The notes under the pieces are model-generated. The model saw only the letters and a list, made by a program, of their open reading frames with translations, was not told where the DNA came from and did no database searches. The translations under genes and the position numbers were made by a program. 64,000 nt of DNA from contig NJFT01000001.1 of the NCBI GenBank assembly GCA_002221725.1, forward strand, positions 248,001-312,000, read 5' to 3'. This DNA comes from Scedosporium boydii (Eukaryota > Ascomycota > Sordariomycetes > Microascales > Microascaceae). Positions 13,467 to 26,800 of the stretch are shown piece by piece; positions within the stretch are counted from its first letter, which is position 1, and every line of letters starts with the position of its first letter.

Positions 13467-14560
13467 TTTTGATCCATGTCGACGATATTTTGGAGCTAGT
13501 CGCGATTAGCTCTTTGACGGACTTCTTCCTCTTTATTTTTTTTTTTTTTTACTCTCCTTTCCCTGTTCTTCTTTAACTTTCTAGGTGGCCGTCTATGTCG
13601 CAACAGTTTCACTAGATTAGGGGCATTCTGAACAAAACAAAACAACACACGAGAAGGGATATGAATGCACGTTGGCCGGCCAAAAGGTGGGCGTCTTGTA
13701 AACCGGCTGCATTTGGAAGGGAAATAACAAATCATGGAAACGTTTGCGACAGAAGAAGAATAAAAAAGTAGGGAACACCAAGAAGGAGGGAGAAACTTCT
13801 CCCGATTTTTGTCTTGGTGGCCGGCTACTGTGTGTCCTTTTGTACATATTAATACCTCGCTCTTTCGTTTTCTTGTTTGTTGAAGGAAGGGGAGAGTAAT
13901 AAAAATTGTACGAGTAGATTAAGGGGAATGTGAGACACTTTTTTCTTCGTTTTCTGGTAGTGTTTTCTGAGTCCCAGTGACTTGAGGTTTGAAGTCATTG
14001 TGTTTAACCGTACATGGAGATAGAACCTTGAGAGTCATCGGCCAGGATGTGTCTGAGGAAGCCTTCTGTCAGAGCGGGTACGTCTCAGCATCGTGATCTT
14101 CTGTGGTATTCTTTATTCCTAGCTATACAAGGTGATGCAAGTCTAACTCTTAATCCATATTTCTCCTGCCCAACGGTCTCTGGTCTTATATATCAGCAGA
14201 TACCCTCTTCCTGTCGTAGAACTATGTCTGCCTTCTCTACACTCCACCTGAATTGCTGTCAGAGGAATTGAAGGGGTATATAGAAACTAGTCGGAGGTAG
14301 CACAAAATATCATATGCTTCCTCATGGCGTAGACCAAGTCGTTCAAAGGTTTGGCCTGTAGAGTCTGGTTGAAGAAATGGTTCTCCTAGAACTCCTTTTT
14401 CAAGGCCTTTTGCTCGAAGCTGCTGTCCTGTATTGCGCCGCGCTCGTCGACTCGCAATGCCACGATAGCTTGGAGGGAGGCGTCCTCCTTGCGCTATGCT
14501 TCAAAGAAATCCAAGTGCGCTATCTTCTTTTCTAAGCCATTTTTTTTTTTTCGTGTTACC
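13467..14560. other. Intergenic region between convergent TOM70 and IMP4
   Basis: This 1.1 kb region holds both 3' UTRs. A run of 15 T lies at 13536-13550, and other A- and T-rich runs are typical of UTRs. Short frames on both strands have no recognisable similarity. Confidence 0.6.
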
Positions 14561-15586
14561 TTAGAGATAATCCTTCTTCTTTGCCGTTCTCGTGTACTGC
14601 GATAGGTGCCACTCAACATCACCGTCCTTGTTCTCCAAGGTGCCCGCTCGGATCTCGAAGAGCCTCATCGTCATTCGAGGGCCAACCTCAGCAAGCTCTA
14701 CGCTGTCGTACGAAGTTTTGACGAAGACGTGGTGCCTGACTTCTATGCTATCCTCGATATTCTATTTCAACGACCATTAGCTTCAAGCCTCCCGCCGAAT
14801 AAACGAGGGTGAAAGGAAATACTACGAACCTTAAAAGTGACAACACGACTACCTATCTTCGATTTGTTGGTGAGCGGATCCCTCGGAGGAAACAAGTTTT
14901 TTAATATCTTGACAACTCGCTGACCAAGCCTAGTTGTGAAACCGTCGAAGATGAGTCGAGGATACTGCTCGCTGACTGTGCCACGCAAGCTGCCGGGAAT
15001 ATCTCCGCGAAGGACAACATTGTGCAGCGAGAAGGAAGCAGTGGGGCCGTGGGGGAAATGGCTGACTGTTACGGCCGTCGGAGTACCTCTGTGCTCGTGG
15101 AGGAGGATCATATCCGTGAGGCCGGCGCCTTGGGATGACCTGACCAGGTCCGGGAGAATGAGGTTTCCACGATTGAGTCGGATCGACGTGGGGAAGAGTA
15201 ACCTTATTTCCTTGGAGAAAGTGGCAAGTCGGCTGGAAGGGTCACGGGAGGTCGTCACTAATATCCTGGGGTCTTGAATGCCCGAGAGGTGGTACTCGTC
15301 GTCGAGGTCAGCCATCTCGTTGGCGTCGAGGTCTTGTCTCGATTCGTCATATTGAAAGTCTTTCCGTAGGGCTTTATCTTGAGCGATGGAGGAGTCAATG
15401 GATCGACCGGCGGCTATGGCGGTTCGCAGTTTTGCGCGCTTCTCGCTGATTTCTGCCTCTTTGAGGATGAGGGCCCTCCTGTAGAGGTAGTCGCGCCTTT
15501 GGCGGGCTTGTTTGCGCTGTTAAGCTGAAGTCAGTGGTATGAACGATATGATGGGTTTCGTGAAAAAGAAGAAGGCCTACAATCAT
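14561..15586 (-). CDS. IMP4: U3 snoRNP protein Imp4 (Brix domain)
   Basis: The exons are 15586-15581, 15516-14830 and 14761-14561, giving 297 aa against about 290 in yeast. The first exon holds only ATG ATT, after which a 64-nt intron joins to [18 protein letters not shown], the conserved start of Imp4. The Brix domain follows ([61 protein letters not shown]). The last exon adds [12 protein letters not shown] and [15 protein letters not shown], ending KKKDYL. Imp4 works with Imp3 and Mpp10 in the small-subunit processome, stabilising U3 snoRNA pairing with pre-rRNA for 18S maturation in the nucleolus. The splice choices rest on exact fit to the family. Without the six-base exon the protein would lack a proper start. 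Confidence 0.95.
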
Positions 15587-16600
15587 CGCGAGTATGTTTT
15601 GCTTCGAGATCAATCAGTTAATTGCTGAGGAAACCTGATGTCCTGGGTAGCTCGATTTAGGCCAAAAAATTATATTGGCCATGTCCACTTCGCTCCCATC
15701 CACCAAAATTTTGATCAGTTGTGCTTATCGATAACAACAGGGTATCTTATCGGTTCAGCCGAGAATAAACCATGACTCATGTGGGGTTCGGCTGTTAGCA
15801 GACCTTTGCCGCAGTCCCGGTACAAATATACGGCGAAGTACCTCGCCACCACTCACTGTCAAGACAGGTACAGCCCTGCAATTATGTGGAAATTCAATGT
15901 TGTTATGTACCTCTACATTAACCCACCCACTCCCACTCTTTGGCCACTAAAACTTCCGGCGCCTTCACTGACAAAATATTGATTCTCGCCTCGACTGGTT
16001 TCCCAGCGTATTAGTGTGCAGGTCAAGTACGACAGTGCTGCACTCAAATTTCTCTACTTTTTGTGGTGTCTGCCACCTCCATCTCAGAACCGAACACAGC
16101 CCGCTCTAGACAAACAACAGATTTTCAAAGTATTTCCCATACCGCTACGACAGGCGAGCGGTCCCTGATACATTCCAGTCACATCCGGCTACGTCCTCCC
16201 TAAGGTGGGGATCTAACAAGCAAAAGTCGCGAGAATGTGATCTGTTGTGGACCCTGGTTTCCTTTCCTATACCAACAAACCGCAGACGCATATTTCCACG
16301 TCGCTCTCCCCTTCCGCCAAGCTAGGGGAGAAGATTTTCTTACTCTGAGAGTAGGAAGAAAGCTTACTTGAGCCCTCTTCCTTCTTTCCTACGGGACGAG
16401 AAGGAAAACGCCGTGGTCAGCTAGAGAACCGCGGGGTCCTTTGTTCGCAATAGAATCCCGCCACCTCCTCAGACCCCTCCGTTGAATTCTGACCCAGCCT
16501 GCCTCTTAAGAGGTAGCGCAATAGCCAACTTTTTTACATTGCCGACCGGGACATCAAGTTTCGACATCCTTTCCACCATCCACTTGGTGATTTTGACACA
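15587..16600. other. Divergent promoter region IMP4 / UPF1
   Basis: About 1 kb separates the two start codons, so both promoters must lie here. I saw pyrimidine-rich stretches near 16300-16400 (ccctcttccttctttcc) but no TATA element, RNA gene or repeat worth naming. Confidence 0.6.
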
Positions 16601-19600
16601 ATGGAGGGCGCATTCACCCACCTCGGCAACCACCTCATATCTGACTCGGCTGCCACGATCAAGGCCGGCGGCGGCAACTTGTCGACCTTGGACCCGAACG
16701 ACGCCTTGTTATACCATAAGCATGGAGCTCGACCTGGCCGTCGTCGAGACGACGATGATGACAACCAGACAGAACTCTATGACGACGATGACATCGACAG
16801 CTTGACAAGCGCACCTGTTGATGGCATGGGAGCCCTGCACCTTGGGCCCGAAGACGAACATAGCCTCCCCGAACATGCTTGCGCGTATGTTTATACCCCT
16901 TCCTCCCTTCTCTCTAACCCTTACGGGTTTCTCCTCCTGTTGGGATTTGGCTAACCCATGCCCCCCCTCTATTAGGTACTGCGGCATCCACTCCCCGGCC
17001 TCCGTCGTCAAGTGCCTCACCTGCAATAAATGGTTCTGCAGCGCCCGTGGTAGCGGCGCTGCTTCCCACATCATCAACCATCTTGTCCGCGCGCGCCACA
17101 AGGAAGTTCAGCTTCACCCCGACTCTGCCCTTGGAGATACCACCCTCGAATGCTACAACTGCGGAACTAAAAACGTTTTTCTCTTGGGCTTCATCCCCGC
17201 TAAATCCGATTCTGTGGTCGTCCTCCTCTGCCGACAGCCTTGTGCTGCTACGTCATCGAATAAGGACATAAGCTGGGATGTCTCCCGTTGGCAACCCCTC
17301 ATCGAGGAGCGAGCCTTTCTCAGCTGGTTGGTGGCGCTTCCTTCCGATGCCGAGCAGTTGCGCGCACGCCACTTGACCCCGACGATGATGGCAAAGCTGG
17401 AAGAAGCCTGGAAGGACAACCCGGACGCCACCATCCCTGGCCTCGTAGCCAATCTCAGCGTCGAGGACGATCCGCAGCCTGTCCTCCTTCGATACGAAGA
17501 TCCCTACCATTACCAGAACACCTTCGGCCCGCTCGTCAAGATGGAATCTGACTACGACAAAAAGCTGAAGGAAGCGCAATCCGAGGATGGGCTCAAGGTC
17601 ATATGGGCCAAGGGTCTCAACGAGCGAGATCTAGCTAGCTTCGAGTTGCGAAAAATCGAGTCCGGAGATGTCAAGCTTGCCGTTGGTGACGAGATGCGAC
17701 TGCGCTACAAGGGCGACCTTCAGGCGCCGTGGGAGGGCGTCGGCTACGTTATCAAGATTCCCAACAATCAGTCAGACCAAGTGACCTTAGAGCTGCGAAG
17801 GACCGCGAACGACCCGACTCCGCCTACGGGGTGTACGGTCAACTTCTCTGCCGATTATGTGTGGAAGGCCACTTCGTATGACCGAATGCAGCTTGCCATG
17901 AAGACATTTGCAGTCGAAGAACAGAGCGTATCGGGCTATATTTTCCACAAGCTTCTTGGCCACGAGGTCCAAGTTAAAGACATGGGCCGAGTGAACCTCC
18001 CCAAGCGAATGAACGCCCCCCACCTGCCTGATCTCAACCAGAGCCAGAGCGAGGCTGTCCGAGCCGTCTTGCAGCGACCGCTCAGTCTGATTCAGGGTCC
18101 TCCCGGAACCGGAAAGACCGTCACATCGGCCACCATCATCTACCACCTTGTCAAGATGACGGGTGGCCAGGTGCTTGTCTGTGCTCCCTCCAACGTTGCT
18201 GTCGACCAGCTTTGCGAACGTATTCACCGCACTAACCTCAAGGTCGTTCGATTGACGGCCAAGTCGCGCGAGGATGTTGAGTCATCTGTCAGCTTCCTAG
18301 CATTGCACGAGCAAGTTCGGATGAACGATACGAACGCCAACTTTGTCAAGTTGAATCAGCTCAAGGCGGACCAAGGAGAATTGTCTGTCACGGATGAGAA
18401 GAAGTTCCGCCAACTTACCAAGCAGGCGGAGAAGGAGATTCTCAACAATGCCGATGTTGTCTGCTGTACCTGCGTTGGCGCCGGGGACCCTCGCTTGGCC
18501 AAGATGAAGTTCCGAAACGTCCTAATTGATGAGTCGACTCAGTCTGCTGAACCAGAGTGCCTAATTCCCCTCGTTCTCGGATGTAAGCAGGTTGTTCTTG
18601 TTGGTGATCACAAGCAGTTGGGACCCGTCATCATGAACAAGAAGGCCGCAAAGGCTGGCCTCAACCAGTCACTGTTCGAGCGACTTGTTAATCTTGGCAT
18701 GCCGCCAATCCGGTTGAATATCCAGTACCGAATGCATCCATGCCTGTCCGAGTTTCCTTCGAATATGTTCTACGACGGCCAGCTTCAGAATGGTGTTACC
18801 TACGAGCAGCGTCTCCGCAAAGACGTCGACTTCCCCTGGCCTGTAGCCGAGACCCCGATGATGTTCTGGGCCAACTACGGCAACGAAGAAATTTCCGCAT
18901 CTGGCACCTCTTATCTCAACAGAACCGAGGCCTCCAACGTTGAGAAGATTGTCACTCGATTCTTCAAGGCCGGCGTCAAGCCCATCGATATTGGCGTTAT
19001 TACCCCATACGAAGGCCAGAGAAGCTGGGTCGTCAGCACCATGCAGAACACGGGTACCTTCAAGAAGGAAGCCTACAAGGAGGTCGAGGTCGCCAGCGTG
19101 GACGCCTTCCAGGGACGAGAGAAGGACTACATTGTACTGTCTTGTGTACGATCCAATGACAATCAGGGCATTGGTTTCTTGTCGGACCCGCGTCGTCTCA
19201 ACGTCGCTTTGACCCGAGCCAAGTACGGCCTGGTCATCCTCGGCAACCCCAAGGTGTTGGCAAAGCACGAACTCTGGCACAACCTCCTCGTGCACTACAA
19301 GGATCACAAGTGCCTCGTCGAAGGCCCCTTGACCAACCTACAGACGTCTCTGATCCAGTTCCCTCGGCCCAAACCATCGCGACCCCGTCCCAATCCTCAG
19401 CAGCAGTACAACCCTCAGGGATATCCCAACGGCCGTCATCAGCATGGCCCGGCGCATTCCGTGCGCGACTTCGATGCGGGATCGATGCTGTCCTACATTC
19501 CCGATGATGCATCCTCCATCCACGGCTCTGCACTGGGCGGTGCCACACTTGGCCCCGCATTCGCCAACATCTTTTCCAGCTTCACGCCAGAGCAGTGGCC

Positions 19601-19949
19601 AGGCCTGCCAGGCGTGCCTACAGCTACCAGGTCCGGTGGACGCAAGAGCGGCCGTGCAACGGAGAGCATTGCAGGCGAGAGCGTTGCGAACTCGGAACTA
19701 ACGGACGCTACGGCGAGCGTTATTGGAGCCAAGGGCGTCGGGCAAGGTGGGGTCAGTCTCGGTGCTGGTCTCCACGAGGCCGCGCGTAACATCCCACACA
19801 CCTCCAGCGCCCAGAAGGATCGATTCAAGCGCTACGTCGAGAGCGACGGCCGCATGGCACCGGGCAACAGGTTCCCCAGGCGTATCGACGACGACGAGAA
19901 GAGTGTCAGCACTGCGTTCCAGAGCCAGGTTGGCGGCGGATTCGACTGA
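16601..19949 (+). CDS. UPF1: NMD RNA helicase UPF1 (SF1)
   Basis: The exons are 16601-16884 and 16976-19949, giving 1085 aa. The 91-nt intron (gtatgtt...ggctaaccc...attag) joins HACA to YCGIH at the start of the Cys/His-rich domain. That domain ([45 protein letters not shown]) binds UPF2. Superfamily-1 motifs follow: Walker A GPPGTGKT at about residues 469-476, [11 protein letters not shown], the DEST box [16 protein letters not shown] near 613, [41 protein letters not shown] and [17 protein letters not shown]1 is the ATP-driven helicase of nonsense-mediated decay. The N-terminus is acidic ([18 protein letters not shown]), and the C-terminus is a Pro/Gln and Gly/Ser-rich disordered tail. Start and stop fit the family. 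Confidence 0.98.
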
Positions 19950-20922
19950 AGATTAAGTGGCCATGGTTTATCTCTTTTTCTTTTTCCCTGCATCCCTACA
20001 AAACGGCGGCCATTTCGCAAGCAAAACGAAATCCTGGTGAGAGAGAGAGACATCGGTCTATTGCAACGTCTGGCTACACCTAAAATGGTGTCCTGAGGGT
20101 TTCAACGACCTCAAGTGCTCTTTCCCACCCCACGCAACTGCGCCACGACGCCGCGCGAACTTTTACGAGCAGCGCAATCGCACACACGATGGGGGAAAGG
20201 CGCTAAGACGGGCGCGAACTTAGCCTTTAGCAGCGACTTAAACTTCCCAGGCTTCCTTATTCTGAAGGTTTACGATTTCGTTATGCCAAGCCAAGCAAAA
20301 CTACCTCCGCGGGAGAGAGAGAGGATGGGGAAGCAAAACAAGAAATAAAAAAACCTCGCAGCCAAGTCAATGAGTGTTTGTAATCCGTTCTCAGGCCGCC
20401 TGGATTCCCATAGCCGAGCCTTCCGGCTTGCCAACGAAAATTACACCACTTTGGGGTCTCGAGCTCGAGATCTATTTGTCAAGTGAGGGGGAAACGTGTA
20501 GGAAGTGAGGAAACGGGGCATGGAAGAAGAGGGGGTTTGGGGGGGGAGGGATGCGGAAGTGTGGACGAGGCGAGCAGGCAGCAGGAAAAAAGTTTTTGTT
20601 ACGGGATGTCTGTTGGTTCCTCGGGGCCATACACACACCCTTCTTCGTAGAACGTCAAGAAGGATAAGGATCGCGTGGAATACTCAGTAGCCAACATGTT
20701 TATGCGTGAAGGGAAAGGCCACAACTCAACGTGAAGGTGCACACGAAGATGAGGACGAGAATCAAAAAGCGGAAGCGGAACTCTTGGCACCCCACACACC
20801 TTCATCGTCATCGGCGAATGCTTCTAGTGCATCTGCTAGGGCTCTTGTTCGTATTCGCGAAGCGGTCTCGAAGGCTCATAATGAGTGCACAGTTCTATTT
20901 CTGCATCTGGCTGACACCGAAA

Positions 20923-20949
20923 GTCCTGGGGGTCCTGGGGGTCCTGGGC
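20923..20949. repeat. Short tandem repeat (GTCCTGGGG)x3
   Basis: Three head-to-tail 9-nt units, the last with one mismatch (GTCCTGGGC). It sits in the UPF1 / zinc-finger intergenic region. Confidence 0.85.
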
Positions 20950-21369
20950 CTCTTCCCTAACCGAACAAGGAGTGGCGGCTTGTCTTCCCGCGTTCTTTTC
21001 CGCCACTCCCGCTCTCCGACTCGTTTTCTCACCGTGGAAACACTTGGACCTCTTTTTTTCTATTCTATCTTCAAATTTTATCCATCAGTCTTTTTTCTCC
21101 ACCGAAGCATCAGCCACTCTCATTCTGAGCGTTTGTAAGCCATGTTATTCAAACGGATCCCATCTGATTCCAGGGTTCCCGAAGCCCCCGGACTCTAATA
21201 TTATCCCGTGCTGATTTGATATGGCGGATGGTATCCAAAGGCACTCGCGCATGGAATCCTCGAATTCAAATAGGACTTATACAGCGACCCTACTTAGCGA
21301 AAATAAAACCTTATCCTGTAACCCCTGTCGAAGATCACCCTCTCCGCAGATTCCCATAGGCTGCCTCGG

Positions 21370-21389
21370 TTTTTTTTTTTTTTTTTTTT
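21370..21389. repeat. Homopolymer T20
   Basis: Twenty consecutive T on the plus strand within non-coding DNA. It is likely to be length-variable and prone to sequencing error. Confidence 0.9.
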
Positions 21390-22633
21390 GCCTCTTTTTC
21401 TTTCTCTTCCTTCTTTCTTGTCCTGAGGCGCGGTTACGGGCTTACGAAGAGCTGAGATGGAGAACATAATGAGCTGAATGAGACAGCTCGAGCTGGGGTT
21501 GCGGTTATTCTCTAAATCCTTCGATCGTCGTGAGTGAGCACATCTCGTAAACCAAACGGCAGGCGCAGCTCGGAAAGGTACGTCACCTCATCTCCAGCTG
21601 TACGAAGAATGGTCGTCATCAACAGTAAAAGACGCCAGCGGCGTGTATGTATCCCATATTCCGCGTCGCATCGCGATTACATAATCGAAAGCTCACAATG
21701 CAACCACTACTATGACCGTTTAATGCTGGAATCAGTCGAAGGGTGAGCGGATCGGTTGTGCCCTTGAGAAAGACGGACAAAGAAGATCAATGGTTGCAAA
21801 CAAAAGTTTATTTCCCTTCGATACTATAACTATCCCCATTCGCCAATGTCTGGTAATCGTAACACTTATCATACACTAGATTACATGGACAAAGGAGAGC
21901 GTCCCAAGCGAGAAACAACATTTGAAAAAGTAAAAAGCCGTTCCCGAATAACTCCATTGTCAGAAATTGACACCCCGCCGTCATCATTAGTAAAAAAAGG
22001 ACATAGGGGCGTGAAAATCAACTGTAAGGGGTGTGCGGAAAGACAAGGATAACGTAAAACAAAAGAGACTCGTCATAATCATGGCCGTTAAGAAACAGTG
22101 TAGATGAGAGAGGTGCGGAGGTGGCAGTGAGGGAAAAACGCCCTAATGCCCAAGGTTTGATGAAATGTGCGCAGGGGAGTGTGTGTGCATTCTATTGACG
22201 TGAAGTTTTGTTCTCGGAGGTGGGTATATTATTGAAAGACTGGGAGGAAGTGAATCGGCGAGGAAGGACAAATGAAAATGGACATTGGGTATCGTGGTTT
22301 TGTGCGTCCAGTGGTCTTGTGATGAACTAGCAGCCCCCGAGCCCGGTCTAACGCGGAAAAGAAGAAGAAAAAGAAAACAAGACGAAAAAGGTGAAGGCGT
22401 GTGGCGGTGATGAATCGGTTTAGTCGTAAACGCGTGGCATGGTATAGTTCAATACAGAATGAGGCGATAATGAGTCGAAGAAGGAATTCGAATAGCGGAG
22501 AGAAGTGTGCCAACAACAAGGAGAAGAAGAAAGAGCTGGGGAAGCATGCAAAGCCAAGCTCTCCCCCCTCACTCCAGGCCCGACGGATCAACAATCAAGA
22601 GTGGCGGAGCGCCGAGAACATGAATCAAGCTCT

Positions 22634-23839
22634 CTAGCCAGAGGTGCTCATATTTGCCCCGTTAAGCTGCAACGCTCCTTGCAGATCGGCAATCTGAGCC
22701 ACCATCGTGATTTGCGTTTCGCGCTGCTGTTGCAGAGCCTCCCGCAATTCTTGGTTCTCTTGGCGTAGACGCTTCACCACATCGAGCAAGTTCATGTCCT
22801 CGTCACCCTTGTCCGCCGCGTCGCTGAACAAGCGCTTCCGCTTCTGGCCACGCTCACTGTCGTTGTCGCTAGTAATCGGATGGCCGTCTTCGGGAGGGGA
22901 GGTGGCGTCGGTGTGGACTCGGCGCAGATGCTCGTTCAAGTTTTCCTGTCTCGAGAAGCCTTTGCCACTGTATCGCTTGCAATTATGGTAAGGGCATTTG
23001 AGGGTTTTCTTCGGTCCACCGTGTTTCCCATGGACCTCTCTTTCGTGACGTACTAAGCCACCTGAATAAGTGAATCCGGGCAATTTCTCGCAGCTGTCGT
23101 GCTCGCATCGATATGGTCTTTCATGCTTATCCATGTGTTTGCTAGTAAAGAGTCTGTTAGCACCAAGAAAACCAGAACAAGCACTACATAGAAAATGAAA
23201 AAAGGAACATGGGCTATTGACTTACTTCCACTCGCAGCGGCGCTTGAAGCCATCTGGAACTTCTGTGCATCCTTCCACAGTGCAATAGAACCTGCCTCCA
23301 GGCCCTTTGGTTACTTCGCGATCGGGCTTTGCAATAAGTTTCAACCGCGCAGCAGCGGCCGGATTCGACTTGGTACGTGAAGACACAATCGACCTCGTCC
23401 TTGTATCAATCATGGCGGCCATCGTCGGTGTCGAGGGGGGCAAGGTCGCAGAACCGAGAGCAGGCGCAAGCTGAGTCGCGATGTCGTGCGCAAGGCCTGG
23501 CCCGACAGAAGCTCCCGGGTCGGTGGTAAGCTTCGCTAACTCGGGCGCCAAAGAAGGTATCACGGATTGAGGAGAGGGTGGAGGAAGCTCTAGGCGCGAA
23601 CTTCCCTGGAGCAGGATGGATCGGGCCTCTTCGGAATCATCCAAGGATGTTCGTTCGGGCGCTAGTAGTGACGATGGAGTCGGGTTATAGTTGGCAAGCT
23701 CGGAAACATCAGTCTCGCCGAATCTGTCGGTGCCATCGCCGTCTCCAGGCCGATCGTGATCGTGGTCGTGGTCCATCTCCGTCATGGACGGATAGGACGC
23801 CTCGTGCACAAAGGTCCTTGAGTCGTACATGGTCCCCAT
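22634..23839 (-). CDS. C2H2 zinc-finger transcription factor with C-terminal coiled coil
   Basis: The exons are 23839-23226 and 23141-22634, giving 373 aa. The intron (gtaagtcaat...gtgctaacag...tactag) joins CEW to NKHMDKHERPYRC, completing the first finger. Three fingers follow one another: CTVEGC with HMDKH, CEHDSC with HEREVH, and CPYHNC with HLRRVH. The N-terminal 170 residues are acidic and Ser/Pro rich, with a HDHDHD tract, and look disordered like an activation region. After a KRKR basic cluster comes a leucine heptad coiled coil (LLDVVKRLRQENQELREALQ), suggesting dimerisation. The finger arrangement is common in filamentous-fungal nuclear proteins; target genes cannot be inferred. Translation might instead begin at the ATG three codons further in. 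Confidence 0.88.
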
Positions 23840-26800
23840 GATAATCTCGTGCAGGTGGTCGCAGGGTTTATGGGAGAGAAGATGGATGAAGAGGATGGGT
23901 GGCGGAGATAGGCCCCTTCAGAGGAACTCTCGTTAAGTCGACGAGCTTTATGGCTCCAGGGCCGAAAGGCGAAATATGGGGGTGATGGTGGGTTCTGGGC
24001 CGCGTGGGCTATGCCGATGTGGCGAATTGTCGACGTGGACCACGAGTAGGTATGTCGGTGCCTGCCGAGTAAAGCAGTTCGTAGCGCCTTTTGGCTTCGC
24101 GACGGAAAGGTCTTCGAAGGTGTGTGTTTCCAGGTCAAGTTTGGGTGGCGTGTGTCAAGTTATTATATAAAATCGAGTTGGTTGTACAAGGTTAGAAGTA
24201 CCCTCCTCGGCGCTAATAAATGTTGGAAGGAGCGCTGAAGCGGTACTTTGTAATACGCAATGACAAATGGAGTGTCACGTGGAATAGAGAGGTCGTTGAG
24301 CTGACTTGGAGTTGTGGCTGTGTGTGTGAGTGGTCGAGCTTGGATGGGCAAGTACAAAGTACTCGGGTACAAACAAGTACAAGTTCAGATGGGTTCGATT
24401 GTGGCGGCGACGTCGGCCTGGCTCATAAGCAGAATTAGCTCAGATGCAGATGCAGGAACTGGAAATGTGACGGGGACAACGGACTTTCGAGCCCGTCGAC
24501 TTGGCGGTTAAAATATAGTTCTTGGTCTGGATCCTCACTAGGCACCATCCATGGCACCAAGTAAAGAAGAGCATCTATTAATCTCGTGACTAGTTCAGTA
24601 TTAGTGCCTGAAGAGCATATTGGCTGCAACATATGTAATGACTCACCGTGCTAAACTCACAGGATCGACCCTGGCCCTCGGGGCCGGCCTCAACTCCGGC
24701 GCAGGCATCCACGCCGCGATCGCTGAAGAAGCTAGGCCTCCGAAATGGAACGCCAGTGCTGGAATACAGGGTGGCAGCGGACCATGCGTCAGTTTTTGTT
24801 TCGCGAAACCAGTCCTTTGTTTTCTTTCTTGTCAATGACGTATTCTGTATCGTCAGGACGGATGATAGGTGAGGAGTGCTCGGAGCCAAAACAAAGGACC
24901 ACGCTTCGCCAGCATCGAAAAGCCAACGCAAAGCTACTAATTAGCCCTATTATTATGCCAACTGATATCGAAGAATATAAATTAGCATTGAATTTTTGTT
25001 GGCAGAGCTGCTGTTGGGCTTGACCGTTTCCCATGTTAGTCCGTCTTCCAGGTGGACCAACCCGTGCCAGCGGTTTGCCTTGAGGCCTAGCAACTTGGGA
25101 AGGACTACGATGACTCGCAGGTTCGCATAAGATAACATGTGCTCCATCAAGATTGGGCCGTCTAGAAGCCGACGGAGACCAGCCAATCCTAGAGTGGGCA
25201 AGACCGAATGACGAATCAGTATCCCGGACTCCGATCCAGCCAGTGGGGAAGTAGGACAGACATCCAAGCTTGAAGAGATATCGTGGGGCGCACCAAAAGA
25301 GGAGGGCCAGCAGGTACGGGAGAAGTGCCTTAGCCATGAGGCAGAACGAGAACAGCTGGCATGTTGCCTAGGGCGACCGACGACCACGTTAGATAGGCAG
25401 CCAGAACACGCACCCGTCTCTGACGTGTAACATCATCACGCACCCGATGGTCGGGTGCGCCATGGGTCCTAGGCAAGAACGATTATCACCCAGGACCACC
25501 ACATTTTGTAAGGCGAGAGGAGCAGCTGAGGGTGGATGGCCAGGGTGAGTCGAACTGTCAAGGGTGCTGCTCTCCGTAGGGCTGGGCGCTAGGGCAAAGA
25601 TAGCCTATCACTCCTAAACTAGAACAATCGTGGACCCAAGATACTCTATGGGGTGCCTGGAGGTCTGAGATGATCCGTGAGGGGGAGCGCAAGCACCAAG
25701 AGACTCAGCCGCGACCAGGACATGGAACTGTCCGTAACAAGTGCAGGGATAGGGATGCGTGCAGACCGACCAGGAAAGTCAAGGGCACGTTGGTGCGAAC
25801 CGAACCCGGACCCTCCCGACACATCCTCCATTTCCAGATTCCAAAGTCTTAGCATCCAACATCCGGTGCTCATCTTGGGTGGAGTGGTTGCAACCACTTC
25901 GGGAGTAGCATCTAAGACCTGCCGCCGGCCTCCTTATCAGAAGAGAGAACCCAAAATGGCGCAAACGGTCCCATTGGCCTGCATGGATAGTCCTGGAATA
26001 GCGGCGCATGTCCTGCCTCAGCGTGGGGAAATGATGGCTCAGGTTCCCTTTGTCCCGGTGAGCACCCACACGATGGTGGTCTCTGGATGCAGAGTCTAGG
26101 CTGCCACGGTAGGAATCCCTGTCCTAGGGTGAGGGAAAACGGTCGATGAGGATGTTTCCAACACCTTATTACCTTGTTCCCGTGGGGGGATGTGAAGATG
26201 CTAGATCAGCCGCAATGATGGCATGCTGCGGAGTAGGCTGCCGGTTGCGATGGCCGGGGCCTCAATGAGACCAAAGCTCATCGATCGGGATAGAGCATGC
26301 TGCTGCCTTCCGGCACTACGGGTCGAGGCTGATGGAACGGCAAGAGTCATCTCGGAAAGGGAGTGTGTGAGAAAGTGTTATGTCCCGTTTCACTCACAAG
26401 GTCAAGTTTCGCAATTGAGTACTACGGACTGTAGGCAGCACAGCTAATCAATTTTGCGACTCGACGCATTCACCAATCATGCAGGATTTGACGTTAAATC
26501 CAGAAAAACGAGGCGCAAAACCAAGAAGAGGTTCCTGAGGCATTCATCATGACAAGGCAGCAATGCGGGCGATCAAGCTAAGACATTGGAACATCACCCC
26601 GCGATTTCCACTTGCACACTTCCAGTCCGCTTCCACTTCCAGCGCCACCACTGGCGCCTGCCGCGGCGCTTGTGCCCCTGCAGATCTGAGGTCATGGATG
26701 ATGGAAATGACAATCTTGATGTTGTACAGTGGTACTTGTACTTGTAACTTAGCCAAGATAAGCAAGATTGATTTGATGCATGAAGACACTGCCGCTGAGT

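Larger units (their letters stand above)
19950..22633. other. 2.7 kb intergenic region between convergent UPF1 and zinc-finger genes
   Basis: Only 3' UTRs are expected here, which makes the stretch long. It holds a run of 20 T at 21370-21389 and three tandem GTCCTGGGG units at 20923-20949. Several short frames exist, the longest about 120 codons and Phe-rich from poly-pyrimidine sequence. None shows codon bias, domains or splice structure that I would trust. Confidence 0.6.

Noticed and set aside
18669..19307. 212-codon frame antisense to UPF1
   Set aside because: It lies opposite highly conserved helicase codons and mirrors their composition.
20706..20960. 84-codon plus-strand frame with Ser/Ala and GGPGGPG runs
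   Set aside because: Its Gly-Pro end comes from the GTCCTGGGG tandem repeat and the rest has no recognisable features; too weak to call a gene.
24431..24510. A-box-like TAGCTCAGATG followed by a TTCGAGCC box, suggesting a tRNA
   Set aside because: The acceptor stem (GCAGAAT) has no partner downstream and the D-stem does not close.
24789..25337. 182-codon minus-strand frame with a hydrophobic start
   Set aside because: Irregular composition, no recognisable domain, no splice partner and no supporting context; probably chance.
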